Source: Porphyromonadaceae bacterium UBA4277
Lineage (GTDB): Bacteria > Bacteroidota > Bacteroidia > Bacteroidales > Muribaculaceae
Reading direction: 5' to 3'
Length of the DNA: 22,307 nucleotides
Assembly: GCA_002395965.1 (NCBI GenBank)
Contig: DGVT01000063.1
Span: 47,804-70,110 of the forward strand
Part shown: piece by piece, positions 14,856 to 22,307 of the stretch
How positions within the stretch are numbered: the stretch's first letter is position 1
How the letters are laid out: every line of letters begins with the position of its first letter
Position numbers and translations under genes: made by a program
Notes under the pieces: generated by a model
Seen by the model: only the letters and a program-made list of their open reading frames with translations
Databases searched by the model: none
What the model was told of the DNA's origin: nothing

Positions 14856-15270
14856 AAAAGCAAAAGAAATATGGATTCCTATAAGAAAACTTTCTGGTGA
14901 ATGTTCTTTATATAGCATCAACTATGATGCGAATTCATTAAATATCGAACTGGAACCATTTAATAATAAGAGTCTTATAGATGTGTCATTTGATAGCGTT
15001 TTTGCTTATCGATTAACTCTGGAACATTTTAGATGGAATGGAATACCACCCGTTAATAAGCGAGAACATCCTCTTTATATAGTGGAAAATTCAATGTATA
15101 TAAACTGGTTGTTAGATGAAGGTCTTAAACAATTATATGGCACAACCCTACCGTTAAAGCATTATGTCCTATACTGCACAGAGCACATAATAGACATTAT
15201 ATCATCTGAAATTGTTATTAGCAATAATAATTCATCTTCAAGTGATAACTACATATATAAAAAACACTAA
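14845..15270 (+). CDS. Candidate immunity protein for the Rhs toxin tip
   Basis: The 141-residue soluble protein starts inside the last codons of the toxin (11-base overlap), the classic position of an immunity gene. It is AT-rich like the toxin. The central part (FAYRLTLEHFRWNGIP, then HPLYIVENSMYINWLLDEG, then KHYVLYCTEHIIDIIS) resembles a widespread immunity-protein pattern of one aromatic-rich alpha/beta domain. The last 15 residues are Asn/Ser-rich and low in complexity. Two ATGs stand side by side; either could start it. The frame is intact although the toxin is broken, as expected for an orphan immunity gene that may protect against related cells. Confidence 0.68.
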   Translation: MMTKKAKEIWIPIRKLSGECSLYSINYDANSLNIELEPFNNKSLIDVSFDSVFAYRLTLEHFRWNGIPPVNKREHPLYIVENSMYINWLLDEGLKQLYGTTLPLKHYVLYCTEHIIDIISSEIVISNNNSSSSDNYIYKKH

Positions 15271-15280
15271 TCATCCAATA

Positions 15281-16045
15281 ATGAAATCAATATTAAAAAT
15301 ATCTTTTAGTTTTATAATCTCGCTTTCATTTTTAATTTGTAAGTCTGAGAATATAAATGACATTCCTCATTTCTCGAATATGAAAATTGACAGCCTTGAA
15401 ATTTCGTTATTGCCAGAAGACATTTATACGACAAGATGCATTACTCGAGATGGCTTTGACGAATTCTTAAATGTTTGTCAGCATTTTGTTATAACCGATG
15501 AAACAATAACATCTGAATTCTTAGCCAAATTATTGTCTTGCAAGATTGATTCTATAATTCCTTATCATGGAGATACCATTATCAAAAAAATGATACCATA
15601 TAGAAGTAGAAACGGTAAAAATATTTCACTTTGGTTTAATGAAGATAAACTTGACATCAGGTGCCGCGTTGTTATATATACGAATGAACATTACATTGTT
15701 TTATGGTTATCTGACACAGGGGTATTAGATGCAGATAAGTATAGATGTTCCGGAGGAAAGGCTATTATTGATTTCTTAAGAGAATTATATAATAAGACAG
15801 CATCAAAGACTCATCATATCAGCAGTATGCACATTATGGAGCGTGAAGGCGTTGGCAATGAACTGACGCCGATGAGCGGCAACATTGCCGGCGAGGATAT
15901 TTCCGGCTTTGTGGGTCCGGGCATACCTATCGACCCTATCAACCCAATCGATGACAACAGAGTCGTTACACTCATGGTGCGCGACTATTGCGGCAACCAC
16001 ATCTATCGCAACGACTCAGTAGAGCGCGTGCTCAAAATGAAATAA
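15281..16045 (+). CDS. Exported protein of unknown function in the toxin cassette
   Basis: The ATG at 15281 gives 254 residues and opens with a signal sequence (KSILKISFSFIISLSFLICK); a longer frame would overlap the immunity gene. Up to about residue 185 the gene is AT-rich and encodes an alpha/beta domain (SRNGKNISLWFNEDKLDIRC, ALIDFL-like IIDFLRELYN). From about 15835 the codons become GC-rich and the protein changes to EREGVGNELTPMSGNIAG, PIDPINPIDDNR and a VTLMVRDYCGNHIY end. That break suggests a fused or recombined 3' part. No family was recognised. It may be a second immunity or accessory protein. Confidence 0.55.
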   Translation: MKSILKISFSFIISLSFLICKSENINDIPHFSNMKIDSLEISLLPEDIYTTRCITRDGFDEFLNVCQHFVITDETITSEFLAKLLSCKIDSIIPYHGDTIIKKMIPYRSRNGKNISLWFNEDKLDIRCRVVIYTNEHYIVLWLSDTGVLDADKYRCSGGKAIIDFLRELYNKTASKTHHISSMHIMEREGVGNELTPMSGNIAGEDISGFVGPGIPIDPINPIDDNRVVTLMVRDYCGNHIYRNDSVERVLKMK

Positions 16046-16100
16046 AAACCTATAAGTTTCAAATAAATCACTAAGCACTATCGTTATTATAATAATCAGC

Positions 16101-16156
16101 TAAATATACATGTTATGAGTAACATACTTTCATATAGCAAAGAAATACTCCCCTAA
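16101..16156 (+). pseudogene. Duplicated 5' end of the actin-like gene (13 codons)
   Basis: ATG at 16115 encodes MSNILSYSKEILP and a stop. The first eight residues equal those of the actin-like protein starting at 17377 (MSNILSYSN). Bases 16115-16140 match 17377-17402 with two mismatches in 26. The similarity extends upstream: TAAATATA at 16101-16108 corresponds to 17362-17369, the end of the ATPase gene. It is therefore the junction 'end of ATPase / start of actin-like gene' present twice. Confidence 0.8.
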
Positions 16157-16160
16157 AAAA

Positions 16161-16205
16161 GTTACAATTATGTAACTTACATTTATGTAACTTTTCATAT
16201 ATTTG
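16161..16205 (+). promoter_or_regulatory. Palindromic promoter of the ATPase gene, copy 2 (intact)
   Basis: GTTACAATTATGTAAC (16161-16176) is a perfect dyad and TTACATTTATGTAA (16177-16190) is a second one placed back to back. The -7 box TATATTTG (16198-16205) follows at 8 bases. Dyads directly upstream of the -7 box suggest a repressor or activator site. The ATPase ATG is 31 bases beyond the box. Confidence 0.8.
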
Positions 16206-16235
16206 CAATCGGAAAACAACAATAGAATAAACATC

Positions 16236-17372
16236 ATGGTTTCACCTTTTCAATATGGTTCATTGGTCGAAAAAGATAATTTTATCGATCGAACAGAAGA
16301 CCGGGCATTGCTTAAACAATTATTAATGTCGGGAATACACGTTATGCTCATTTCACCACGACGTTGGGGGAAAAGCTCGCTGGTCAAGATGGTAACTGAT
16401 GAACTTGCCGACGAAAACGAGAATGTGAGAATATGCCGCATAGATGCATTTTCTATAAATGATGAAACGGAATTCTATCGTACTTTTGCAAGCCGTGTGA
16501 TGTCGTGTGCCGCCTCACGTTTTGAAAGGGGGCTCAAAGAGATGAAGAAATTCCTTACAGGTGTGGTGCCACAACTGGTTATAAAAGATGATTTGACCGA
16601 CTTCCTGACCTTTGACCTGCGTTTTGAACCTCAAGAACGCGACAAACTTGAGATTTTAGCACTTCCCGAGAAGATTGCAAAAGACAAGAATCTGCGCATT
16701 ATTGTATGCATAGATGAGTTCCAGCAACTTGCCCGCATACCGCAGTATAGTGACATGGAAGGCAAGATGAGGTCGGTGTGGCAGCATCAGCACAATGTGT
16801 CTTATTGTCTCTATGGCAGCAAGCGCCACATGATGACAGACATTTTCAACGACTCGTCCAAACCATTCTATCGTTTTGGCCAGGTTATATGGCTCAAAAA
16901 AATTGAGCAAGAATATTGGGTTAAGTTTATCGTTGAAGCATTTGCTAAAACAGGGAAAGGAATTTCATTAAAGATGGCTGAGCACATTTGCCATGTAACA
17001 CAATGCCACTCGTGGTATGTGCAACAATTATGCTTCTTTGTGTGGAATGCTACCAATAATGAAGTGACTGATGAAATCTTTGCAACGGCATTACAACGCC
17101 TTATCGACACAAACTCCCCTATGTTCCAAAACGACATGGAACTACTCACTCCAAGTCAAAAGGCTATGCTTAGAGCAATCAACGATGGCGTGAAGCAACT
17201 GGCATCGGTCAAATCCAATCAGATTTATCATTTGGGCAATGCCAATACCATAGCTCGCAACAAGCGCATTCTACAAGACAAAGACATCATTGAGCATGAC
17301 GGCGACCATTTCATCTTTGTTGATCCGATATTCAAACTATGGTTAACTCAAGAAACAGAATTAAATATATAA
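16236..17372 (+). CDS. AAA-type ATPase of the archaeal-ATPase (STAND-like) group with C-terminal winged helix
   Basis: The ATG at 16236 gives 378 residues; a TTG further upstream overlaps the -7 box and is unlikely. Walker A is SPRRWGKSS (K46) and Walker B is IIVCIDEFQ (D160-E161). A sensor-like strand reads CLYGSKRHMM near 191-200. The C-terminus (GNANTIARNKRILQDKDIIE, then FIFVDPIFKLWL) is the winged helix and closing strand seen in this family. Such genes are multi-copy in many Bacteroidetes and archaea, and their role is unsettled. It carries its own promoter, has lower GC than the genes on both sides, and lies between near-identical 40-base repeats, so it looks inserted. Its stop is four bases before the actin-like start, so it may drive that gene. 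Confidence 0.85.
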   Translation: MVSPFQYGSLVEKDNFIDRTEDRALLKQLLMSGIHVMLISPRRWGKSSLVKMVTDELADENENVRICRIDAFSINDETEFYRTFASRVMSCAASRFERGLKEMKKFLTGVVPQLVIKDDLTDFLTFDLRFEPQERDKLEILALPEKIAKDKNLRIIVCIDEFQQLARIPQYSDMEGKMRSVWQHQHNVSYCLYGSKRHMMTDIFNDSSKPFYRFGQVIWLKKIEQEYWVKFIVEAFAKTGKGISLKMAEHICHVTQCHSWYVQQLCFFVWNATNNEVTDEIFATALQRLIDTNSPMFQNDMELLTPSQKAMLRAINDGVKQLASVKSNQIYHLGNANTIARNKRILQDKDIIEHDGDHFIFVDPIFKLWLTQETELNI

Positions 17373-17402
17373 GACTATGAGCAATATACTTTCATATAGC
17401 AA
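17362..17402 (+). repeat. Right copy of the 40-base repeat flanking the ATPase gene
   Basis: TAAATATA (17362-17369), a 7-base variable stretch and the first 26 bases of the actin-like gene repeat the arrangement at 16101-16140. The left spacer is 6 bases, so the copies differ by one base in length and a few substitutions. The repeat covers the ATPase stop codon (17370-17372) and the actin-like start codon (17377). Confidence 0.8.
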
Positions 17403-20400
17403 CAAGACGGCTCGCACAGGCGAGGAAGACTGGATTGCCGTAGAGCCTTATACCGACGACGACATCCAGCGCATCAAGGACCCCGACGGCGGACTGTCGC
17501 GCAACCCGCGCACGGCAATCCCCAGCCCGTTTGCACAGCTCGACTTGGTCAAGAATGCCTTCACAGCCCTGAGCAACCCCTACCTGCGTGGTGCTGCCAT
17601 GAACGAGCGGCTGGTGTCGAATGCGCTCGACGTGGCACAGCTGCTGTTTGACTTTGAGAACCACAAGGACTATCTGCGCCTTGTGCGCTGGAACCGCGAC
17701 GAGCAGTTGGCACAGCTCAAGGCCTCCGGCCAGCACCGCCTCTACGGCGAGACGCTTGAGCTGTTTCTCACCTCCGACAAGGTGTATAACTTCGACGACC
17801 TGCACGACTGGTACATCCTGCTGTGGGGCAGCCAGGTGGTGGGCGGCACGTCGCCGGCATCGCTGGTGATGGCAGCTCCGGTGAGCGCTCCCATCGAGGC
17901 CATCAAGGTGGAGCAGGGAGTGGCACTGTTCTCTACCGACAGGCCGCTGTGGGTGCGCGACGAGGAGTTTGTATATTACATGTACCTCCTGTTCAACGCC
18001 TACCCCGTGCTGCGCGAAAAGGTGGGCATGGTCTATAGCTATATGATGCACAACTTGGAATATCTGCGTCGCGAGCGCACAGCACTATACCAGCGCATTG
18101 TGCAAGTCATCCCCAACCCCAGCGCCCTCGACCGTGAGCGGGCGGCAACCATCCTCGAGACGCTCGAGCAGACCTACGACCGCTTTAACGGCGCCGCCGA
18201 TGTGAGCGTGCTTGGTGCCCGCTTCTACCACAAGCGCGTGACCGACATTCGCACCAGTGCCGGCGAGAGCGACTTCGTGATCCAGCCCAGCATGCCTCAA
18301 CCCGCCGGAAAGGTGATGCCGCTCGTGCTGCGCACCGGCTTTAACGGCAGCGTGGAGCACTTCAAATACATCGACCGTGAGTGGGACAGTGCCACCGAGG
18401 TCATTGCAGGCGCAACGCCCATCGACCAGCGCAAACTGCCCGACACAAGCATTCAGTACCCCTTTATCACCACAGCCGACTTCCTGGAAGAGAACATAAT
18501 ACGAGTGAGCAATGCTATCGACCGCAACCACTTCTTCGACGGCAATCTCAAGAGCAAAGACCTGGAGCCCACACGAGGCTACCTGCTGCCGCTCAAGCCT
18601 GAGTTTTTCCGCTGGTTCAAGGCCGACGACCTGAAGCACAGCGTGCTGGGACGCAACATGCTCGACATCGAGGAGAATGCCGACGGCAGCGTACTAGTGA
18701 CCCTGCGCATCCCCATCAAGAAGCGCTACATAGAGCTCACACGGCGCTACTTTGCCATCAGCGACCACACGTGGACCTTCGACGAGCGTCGCGGCACAGG
18801 CCGCGTGGTGGACACGATTATCAGCACGGCGGTCTTCCCCTTTGTGCGCACCGGTCGCAACGACGACTACACGGTGCAGCTGTTCAGCATGATCAATGGC
18901 GGGAAAGCCTCACTGCGCTTCTTGTGCGACGGCAGCGACGCCACCACCATTCAGGTCACAAGCAAGCAGCGCGCCCGCAGCATCTACACCACCGAATACT
19001 ACGACGTGAACGGCACATGGGACTATGCCGAAGCCACCGTGACCAACGACCTGGGCACTTTCAACGGCATCGTCCTGCCCATGTGGAAGAAATATACGCC
19101 CTCGGCACGCGAGCTGATCTTTGCCGTTGATTTCGGCACCACCAACACTCACCTCGAGTGGGCCGAACGCGGACAGACAAGCGAGCCGCTCACGTTTGCC
19201 AGCGGCGCCGAGCAGGTGCTCGTGGCATCGCTGCTCAAGCATGGCGGGCTCGACATCGCCGAGCAGTTGCAGCGCATCGAGTTCCTGCCGCCCGAAATCG
19301 ACAACGTGTATGGCTTCCCACTGCGCTCGGCACTGGCCAGCAACGTAGGCAGCGATGGCGGACGGCGCTTGTTCCACGACGTGAACATCCCATTCCTGTA
19401 TGAGCGCAAGTTCTTCGATGGCTACGACGTGACCACCGGACTCAAGTGGATGGGCGACACCACGCTTGCCAAAGAATTCCTGCGCGAGCTCACACTGCTC
19501 ATCAAGGCCAAGACACTACTCGAAAACGTTGACCTGCGCAACGTGCATGTGGTGTATTTCTACCCCGTGAGCATGGGCGGCAGCGACCGCCGCAAACTGC
19601 AAGACACATGGGAAGAACTGTTCCGCACCTACATTGGCAACGACGTAGCCGACCACCTGCAAGCCTACCCCGAGTCGATAGCACCGGCCTACTACTACAA
19701 GAGTGCCGACGTGACCGGAAGCAGCTATGTCTCAATCGACATTGGCGGCGGCACAAGCGACACGGTAATCTACCAGCCCGCACCCGACGGAATGCGCAGC
19801 GAGCCAGTGGCAATATCATCGTTCCGATTTGCCGGAAATGCCATCTTCGGCGATGCCTTTGGCGAGCGCGACGCCGACAACAACCCACTGCTGCAGCACT
19901 ACACGCGCTACTTCGAGCAAATCATCGACAACGACCGCTCAACCGGCATTGCCTATCTCACAAGCATCATGCAGGACATCATGCGCGGCAAGCGCAGTGA
20001 GGACATCAACGCGTTCCTGTTCTCGATCGAGAACGTGGAGGAACTGCGCGACCTGCGCGAGATCGACCGCAACCTCTACAGCTACAACGTGCTACTGCGC
20101 AACGACGGACAGCGAAAACTCGTGTTCATCTATTTCTATGCCGCTATCATCTACTACATTGCAAAGGCCATGCACGCACGAGGCTTCATCATGCCAAAGC
20201 AGATATACTTCAGCGGAACCGGCTCGAAAATCCTGAACATCCTCGGCTCGCACTCGCAAGTCGTGGAACTCACACAGACCATCATCGAGCGCGTCTATGG
20301 AAAGACCTACACCGAGCGGTTTGAAATAAAAATCGAAACCGAATGTCCGAAGCAAATCACTTGCCGAGGCGGAATACGCCTCGAGAACCAGCGACTTGAC

Positions 20401-20826
20401 GGACGTGCCGACACGAGCCTATACACCGCTCGCAACGTTAACAACATCAAGTATTGCTACTCGATGCTCGGAGCCGAGCAGCTCACCTACGGCGACATGA
20501 ACGACCCGGCCAAGCGCGAAGCTCTCGTCGAGCAGGTAAAGGAATTCAACACATTCTTCATCGGCCTGTGCGACAAGGTGATGAAAGACGAGTTTGGCAT
20601 CGACAACAACGTGTTCCAGATCTTCTGCAACGTGCTGGGAGATGACCTGGCCAACTATCTGACCGCCGGCATCAACACCTTCTTGCAAGGACGCTACGAG
20701 GCAGCCGACGTCGTCGAAGACGTGCCGTTCTTCTACCCCATCGTGGGAGTGATCAGGTACAACCTGCTCAAGAACCTCAACAACGACGCCATCAGCCGCC
20801 TGCGCGCTTCAAACCAATCATTTTAG
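17377..20826 (+). CDS. Large protein with an actin/Hsp70-like ATPase domain
   Basis: The 1149-residue protein has a long N-terminal half (1-575) of unknown fold with no signal or membrane segment, then an ASKHA-type nucleotide-binding domain. Phosphate-1 is IFAVDFGTTNTHLEW (D585-T591), phosphate-2 is YVSIDIGGGTSDT (D788-D795) and the adenosine motif is IYFSGTGSKIL (F945-K951). All three are well kept, so ATP binding is likely. The C-terminal 200 residues are helical with DDLANYLTAGINTF. SrfB is one large family with this kind of domain, but I cannot say that it is the same. It belongs to the same GC-rich operon as the tubulin-like gene although an insertion of about 3.4 kb now lies between them. 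The N-terminal half may bind the tubulin-like or membrane partners (inference). Confidence 0.82.
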   Translation: MSNILSYSNKTARTGEEDWIAVEPYTDDDIQRIKDPDGGLSRNPRTAIPSPFAQLDLVKNAFTALSNPYLRGAAMNERLVSNALDVAQLLFDFENHKDYLRLVRWNRDEQLAQLKASGQHRLYGETLELFLTSDKVYNFDDLHDWYILLWGSQVVGGTSPASLVMAAPVSAPIEAIKVEQGVALFSTDRPLWVRDEEFVYYMYLLFNAYPVLREKVGMVYSYMMHNLEYLRRERTALYQRIVQVIPNPSALDRERAATILETLEQTYDRFNGAADVSVLGARFYHKRVTDIRTSAGESDFVIQPSMPQPAGKVMPLVLRTGFNGSVEHFKYIDREWDSATEVIAGATPIDQRKLPDTSIQYPFITTADFLEENIIRVSNAIDRNHFFDGNLKSKDLEPTRGYLLPLKPEFFRWFKADDLKHSVLGRNMLDIEENADGSVLVTLRIPIKKRYIELTRRYFAISDHTWTFDERRGTGRVVDTIISTAVFPFVRTGRNDDYTVQLFSMINGGKASLRFLCDGSDATTIQVTSKQRARSIYTTEYYDVNGTWDYAEATVTNDLGTFNGIVLPMWKKYTPSARELIFAVDFGTTNTHLEWAERGQTSEPLTFASGAEQVLVASLLKHGGLDIAEQLQRIEFLPPEIDNVYGFPLRSALASNVGSDGGRRLFHDVNIPFLYERKFFDGYDVTTGLKWMGDTTLAKEFLRELTLLIKAKTLLENVDLRNVHVVYFYPVSMGGSDRRKLQDTWEELFRTYIGNDVADHLQAYPESIAPAYYYKSADVTGSSYVSIDIGGGTSDTVIYQPAPDGMRSEPVAISSFRFAGNAIFGDAFGERDADNNPLLQHYTRYFEQIIDNDRSTGIAYLTSIMQDIMRGKRSEDINAFLFSIENVEELRDLREIDRNLYSYNVLLRNDGQRKLVFIYFYAAIIYYIAKAMHARGFIMPKQIYFSGTGSKILNILGSHSQVVELTQTIIERVYGKTYTERFEIKIETECPKQITCRGGIRLENQRLDGRADTSLYTARNVNNIKYCYSMLGAEQLTYGDMNDPAKREALVEQVKEFNTFFIGLCDKVMKDEFGIDNNVFQIFCNVLGDDLANYLTAGINTFLQGRYEAADVVEDVPFFYPIVGVIRYNLLKNLNNDAISRLRASNQSF

Positions 20827-20848
20827 TCAAACAATCTCACATTACGTC

Positions 20849-21658
20849 ATGAAAAAGCATTTCATCATCGCCATAGCAGCCGCGTGCTGCCTCACGGCAA
20901 GCGCTCAAGACTCCCTCCAGTGGGTGAGCGACACCATGACCAATGCCGACAGCGTGCAAGTGGAAGAAATACCCAGCGTCACATCCACGGCACAAGCACA
21001 GGTAGAACCGAAAGCCGAAGCCCCGCAGCATACGGGCGGATTAGGCTGGCTCGTAGTGGCTTGCGGCATCGCAACACTGCTGGCCGTGGGAGCCGGAGTG
21101 ATGGCCTACATCACACGGCGCGAGCTGGCCGAGGTCAAGGAGACCATGCGCATTGAGCTGGAAAACACCGACAAGAACATGCGCCAGCTGGCCGAAGAGA
21201 GTGCACGCGAGGTTAACAAGCTGCGCGACGCATTGAGGGCACATCTCACACAGGTGACCGACGGCACAAGGCCCCGAACAGGTGTCACCGCACGACGTAC
21301 GCAACCGGCCGACGCCGCAACACCGCCACCACGCACCGCGCCACAGACCATCTACCTGGCCAAGCCCGACGCCAAAGACTGCTTTACGCGTGCCAGCCAG
21401 CACTTCGAACTGGGCAACTCACTGTTTGAGCTCACGACCACCGACGGCCTGCACGGCACGTTCACCGTCATCGACAATGCCGACGCACAACGCTTCGCAC
21501 TGATGATGCCCACCGAAAACCTCACACACGCATGCACCGGCACAGCCATTCAGGTCTCTACCGGCAAAACAGCCATCGTTACCGACGCACCCGGAGAAGC
21601 CGTGCTCGACAACGGAGCTTGGCGCATAACACGCAAGGCTGTTATACACTATGTGTAA
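20849..21658 (+). CDS. Membrane protein with signal peptide, coiled coil and C-terminal beta domain
   Basis: The 269-residue protein has a signal peptide (KHFIIAIAAACCLTASAQ, cut after Gln20), an acidic linker, a membrane helix at 64-88 (LGWLVVACGIATLLAVGAGV), a coiled coil at 91-135 (ELAEVKETMRIELENTDKNM onwards), a Pro/Thr linker, and a C-terminal domain at 165-269. That domain (FELGNSLFELTTTDGLHGTF, then FTVIDNADAQRFALMM) resembles a beta-rich domain found in several Bacteroidetes operons. The linker between signal and helix would be periplasmic and the coiled coil and tail cytoplasmic. It starts 22 bases after the actin-like gene and probably links the cytosolic ATPase to the envelope. 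Confidence 0.72.
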   Translation: MKKHFIIAIAAACCLTASAQDSLQWVSDTMTNADSVQVEEIPSVTSTAQAQVEPKAEAPQHTGGLGWLVVACGIATLLAVGAGVMAYITRRELAEVKETMRIELENTDKNMRQLAEESAREVNKLRDALRAHLTQVTDGTRPRTGVTARRTQPADAATPPPRTAPQTIYLAKPDAKDCFTRASQHFELGNSLFELTTTDGLHGTFTVIDNADAQRFALMMPTENLTHACTGTAIQVSTGKTAIVTDAPGEAVLDNGAWRITRKAVIHYV

Positions 21659-21708
21659 CAATGCAATAGCAACCGTTTACTTACTACTATTATTTAGTCA
21701 ACACAGCT

Positions 21709-22164
21709 ATGGAGTGGGTCTGCAAGAAATGCGGAAAGACACTTGAGGTGTCCGACGAGCAACTTCACGAAACGCAAGGCGTGGTGATTTGCCCGCAATG
21801 CCTCGGCAGCGAGCGTGTGCCGGGTTATAGGCACAAAGCCACGGCTAAAGCACCGGGAAGTAGCACTTCAACCAACAAAAGCAACGTTTCACACCAGGCC
21901 ACTCCGGCACCCGTCAAAACCACCCCACCACCCTATCGCAAAAAAATCAATTTCGTGGAAGAGACACCTCAACGCCCAGCGGCACACCGAAGCACGGCAC
22001 CGGCTTCAACCGCCAGACCGAAGAAAAAGAAAAGCAAGAAAAAGAAAAACCGCTCGCCGCTGGCACCCCACAGCACTGCCGGCTGCCTGTGGCGCTCGGT
22101 GCTCTACACACTCATCCTGATGGCAGCCACCACATTTGTCGGATTCATCCTCGACTTCATCTAA
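21709..22164 (+). CDS. Zinc-ribbon protein with a C-terminal membrane anchor
   Basis: The 151-residue product has an N-terminal zinc ribbon with C5-x2-C8 and C28-x2-C31 (EWVCKKCGKTLEV; VVICPQCLG). A low-complexity Pro/Thr/Lys-rich linker follows, with a strongly basic KKKKSKKKK block near 105-115. It ends in a membrane helix at about 131-151 (VLYTLILMAATTFVGFILDF), making it tail-anchored with the ribbon in the cytoplasm. It is the last gene of the operon and lies 50 bases after the coiled-coil protein. The architecture suggests an adaptor; no enzyme activity is expected. Confidence 0.75.
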   Translation: MEWVCKKCGKTLEVSDEQLHETQGVVICPQCLGSERVPGYRHKATAKAPGSSTSTNKSNVSHQATPAPVKTTPPPYRKKINFVEETPQRPAAHRSTAPASTARPKKKKSKKKKNRSPLAPHSTAGCLWRSVLYTLILMAATTFVGFILDFI

Positions 22165-22194
22165 CGGCACTACGCTACTCAAAACATCAAGTCC

Positions 22195-22301
22195 AGTTCT
22201 GGCGGATTTGCAATCCGCCAGAACTTAACGGGGGGATTTGCAATCCCCGTACAGGCACGGCACATCGGTAGCCATCACGGGATGGCGGATTGCAAATCCG
22301 C
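22195..22301. repeat. REP-like palindrome cluster (three hairpins with TTGCAA core)
   Basis: Three hairpins follow the operon. The first pairs AGTTCTGGCGGATT (22195-22208) with its complement (22212-22225) around TGC. The second pairs GGGGATT (22232-22238) with AATCCCC (22242-22248) around TGC. The third pairs GCGGATT (22285-22291) with AATCCGC (22295-22301) around GCA, so it is in the opposite orientation. No T run follows, so they act as REP-type units more than as terminators, though the first could end transcription of the operon. Confidence 0.8.
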
Positions 22302-22307
22302 AGGTTA

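Noticed and set aside
16203..16236. Upstream TTG start for the ATPase
   Set aside because: It lies within the -7 box and the relic copy also starts at the equivalent of the ATG at 16236.
17392..18051. 219-codon antisense frame over the start of the actin-like gene
   Set aside because: Same mirror effect of GC-rich codons; the composition is low in normal protein signals.
1..22307. tRNA, rRNA or CRISPR array
   Set aside because: No cloverleaf with a CCA-adjacent acceptor, no ribosomal signature and no regularly spaced repeat-spacer pattern was found by eye; the repeats seen are short tandem or palindromic units.

Overview
The window looks like a chromosomal segment of a gut-type Bacteroidales (Bacteroidetes), probably Muribaculaceae- or Prevotellaceae-like. 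The evidence is TAnnTTTG promoter -7 boxes, weak Shine-Dalgarno use, Bacteroidetes-typical families (DUF3667, DUF4834, DUF2975 paired with an XRE regulator) and intergenic AATTC-type arrays. No rRNA, tRNA or CRISPR array was found.

Left part (1-5000) is accessory and decayed. It holds the end of an unidentified gene, remnants of an ATPase-like gene and of an aldo/keto reductase, and a DUF3667 membrane protein broken by a frameshift at a homopolymer. Next come two doubtful small ORFs, a DUF2975 + XRE regulator pair ending in a clear terminator, an outer-membrane barrel protein, a MITE-like element of about 205 bp with perfect 19-bp terminal inverted repeats, and a YoeB-like toxin with an RHH-like antitoxin.

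Middle part (5170-10345) carries lipid genes: a long-chain acyl-CoA synthetase on the minus strand, then pssA and a DUF4834 gene on the plus strand. A beta-class DNA methyltransferase and a putative restriction endonuclease follow with almost no spacing. They are visibly more AT-rich than their neighbours and look acquired.

Right part (10358-22164) is the most interesting. It is a GC-rich, same-strand operon encoding a vWA-like lipoprotein, a small multi-TM protein, a tubulin/FtsZ-superfamily protein (GGTGAAG signature), an 1149-residue protein with an actin/Hsp70-type ATPase domain, a signal-peptide/TM/coiled-coil protein and a zinc-ribbon tail-anchored protein. Having both a tubulin-like and an actin-like nucleotide switch next to envelope proteins suggests a multi-component envelope-associated machine. 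A related theme (tubulin-superfamily protein with vWA partners) has been described by Makarova and Koonin, as I remember it; this exact combination I do not recognise.

Between the tubulin-like and actin-like genes lies an AT-rich insertion (about 13980-17376). It contains two copies of a palindromic promoter and of the start of an AAA-type ATPase gene (one broken after nine codons, one intact), and two copies of the first codons of the actin-like gene. Inside the broken copy sits an orphan Rhs toxin tip (frameshifted), a candidate immunity gene and an exported protein of unknown function. The layout is best read as a tandem duplication of an ATPase unit later used as a landing place for a toxin-immunity cassette. 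The window ends in REP-like palindromes.
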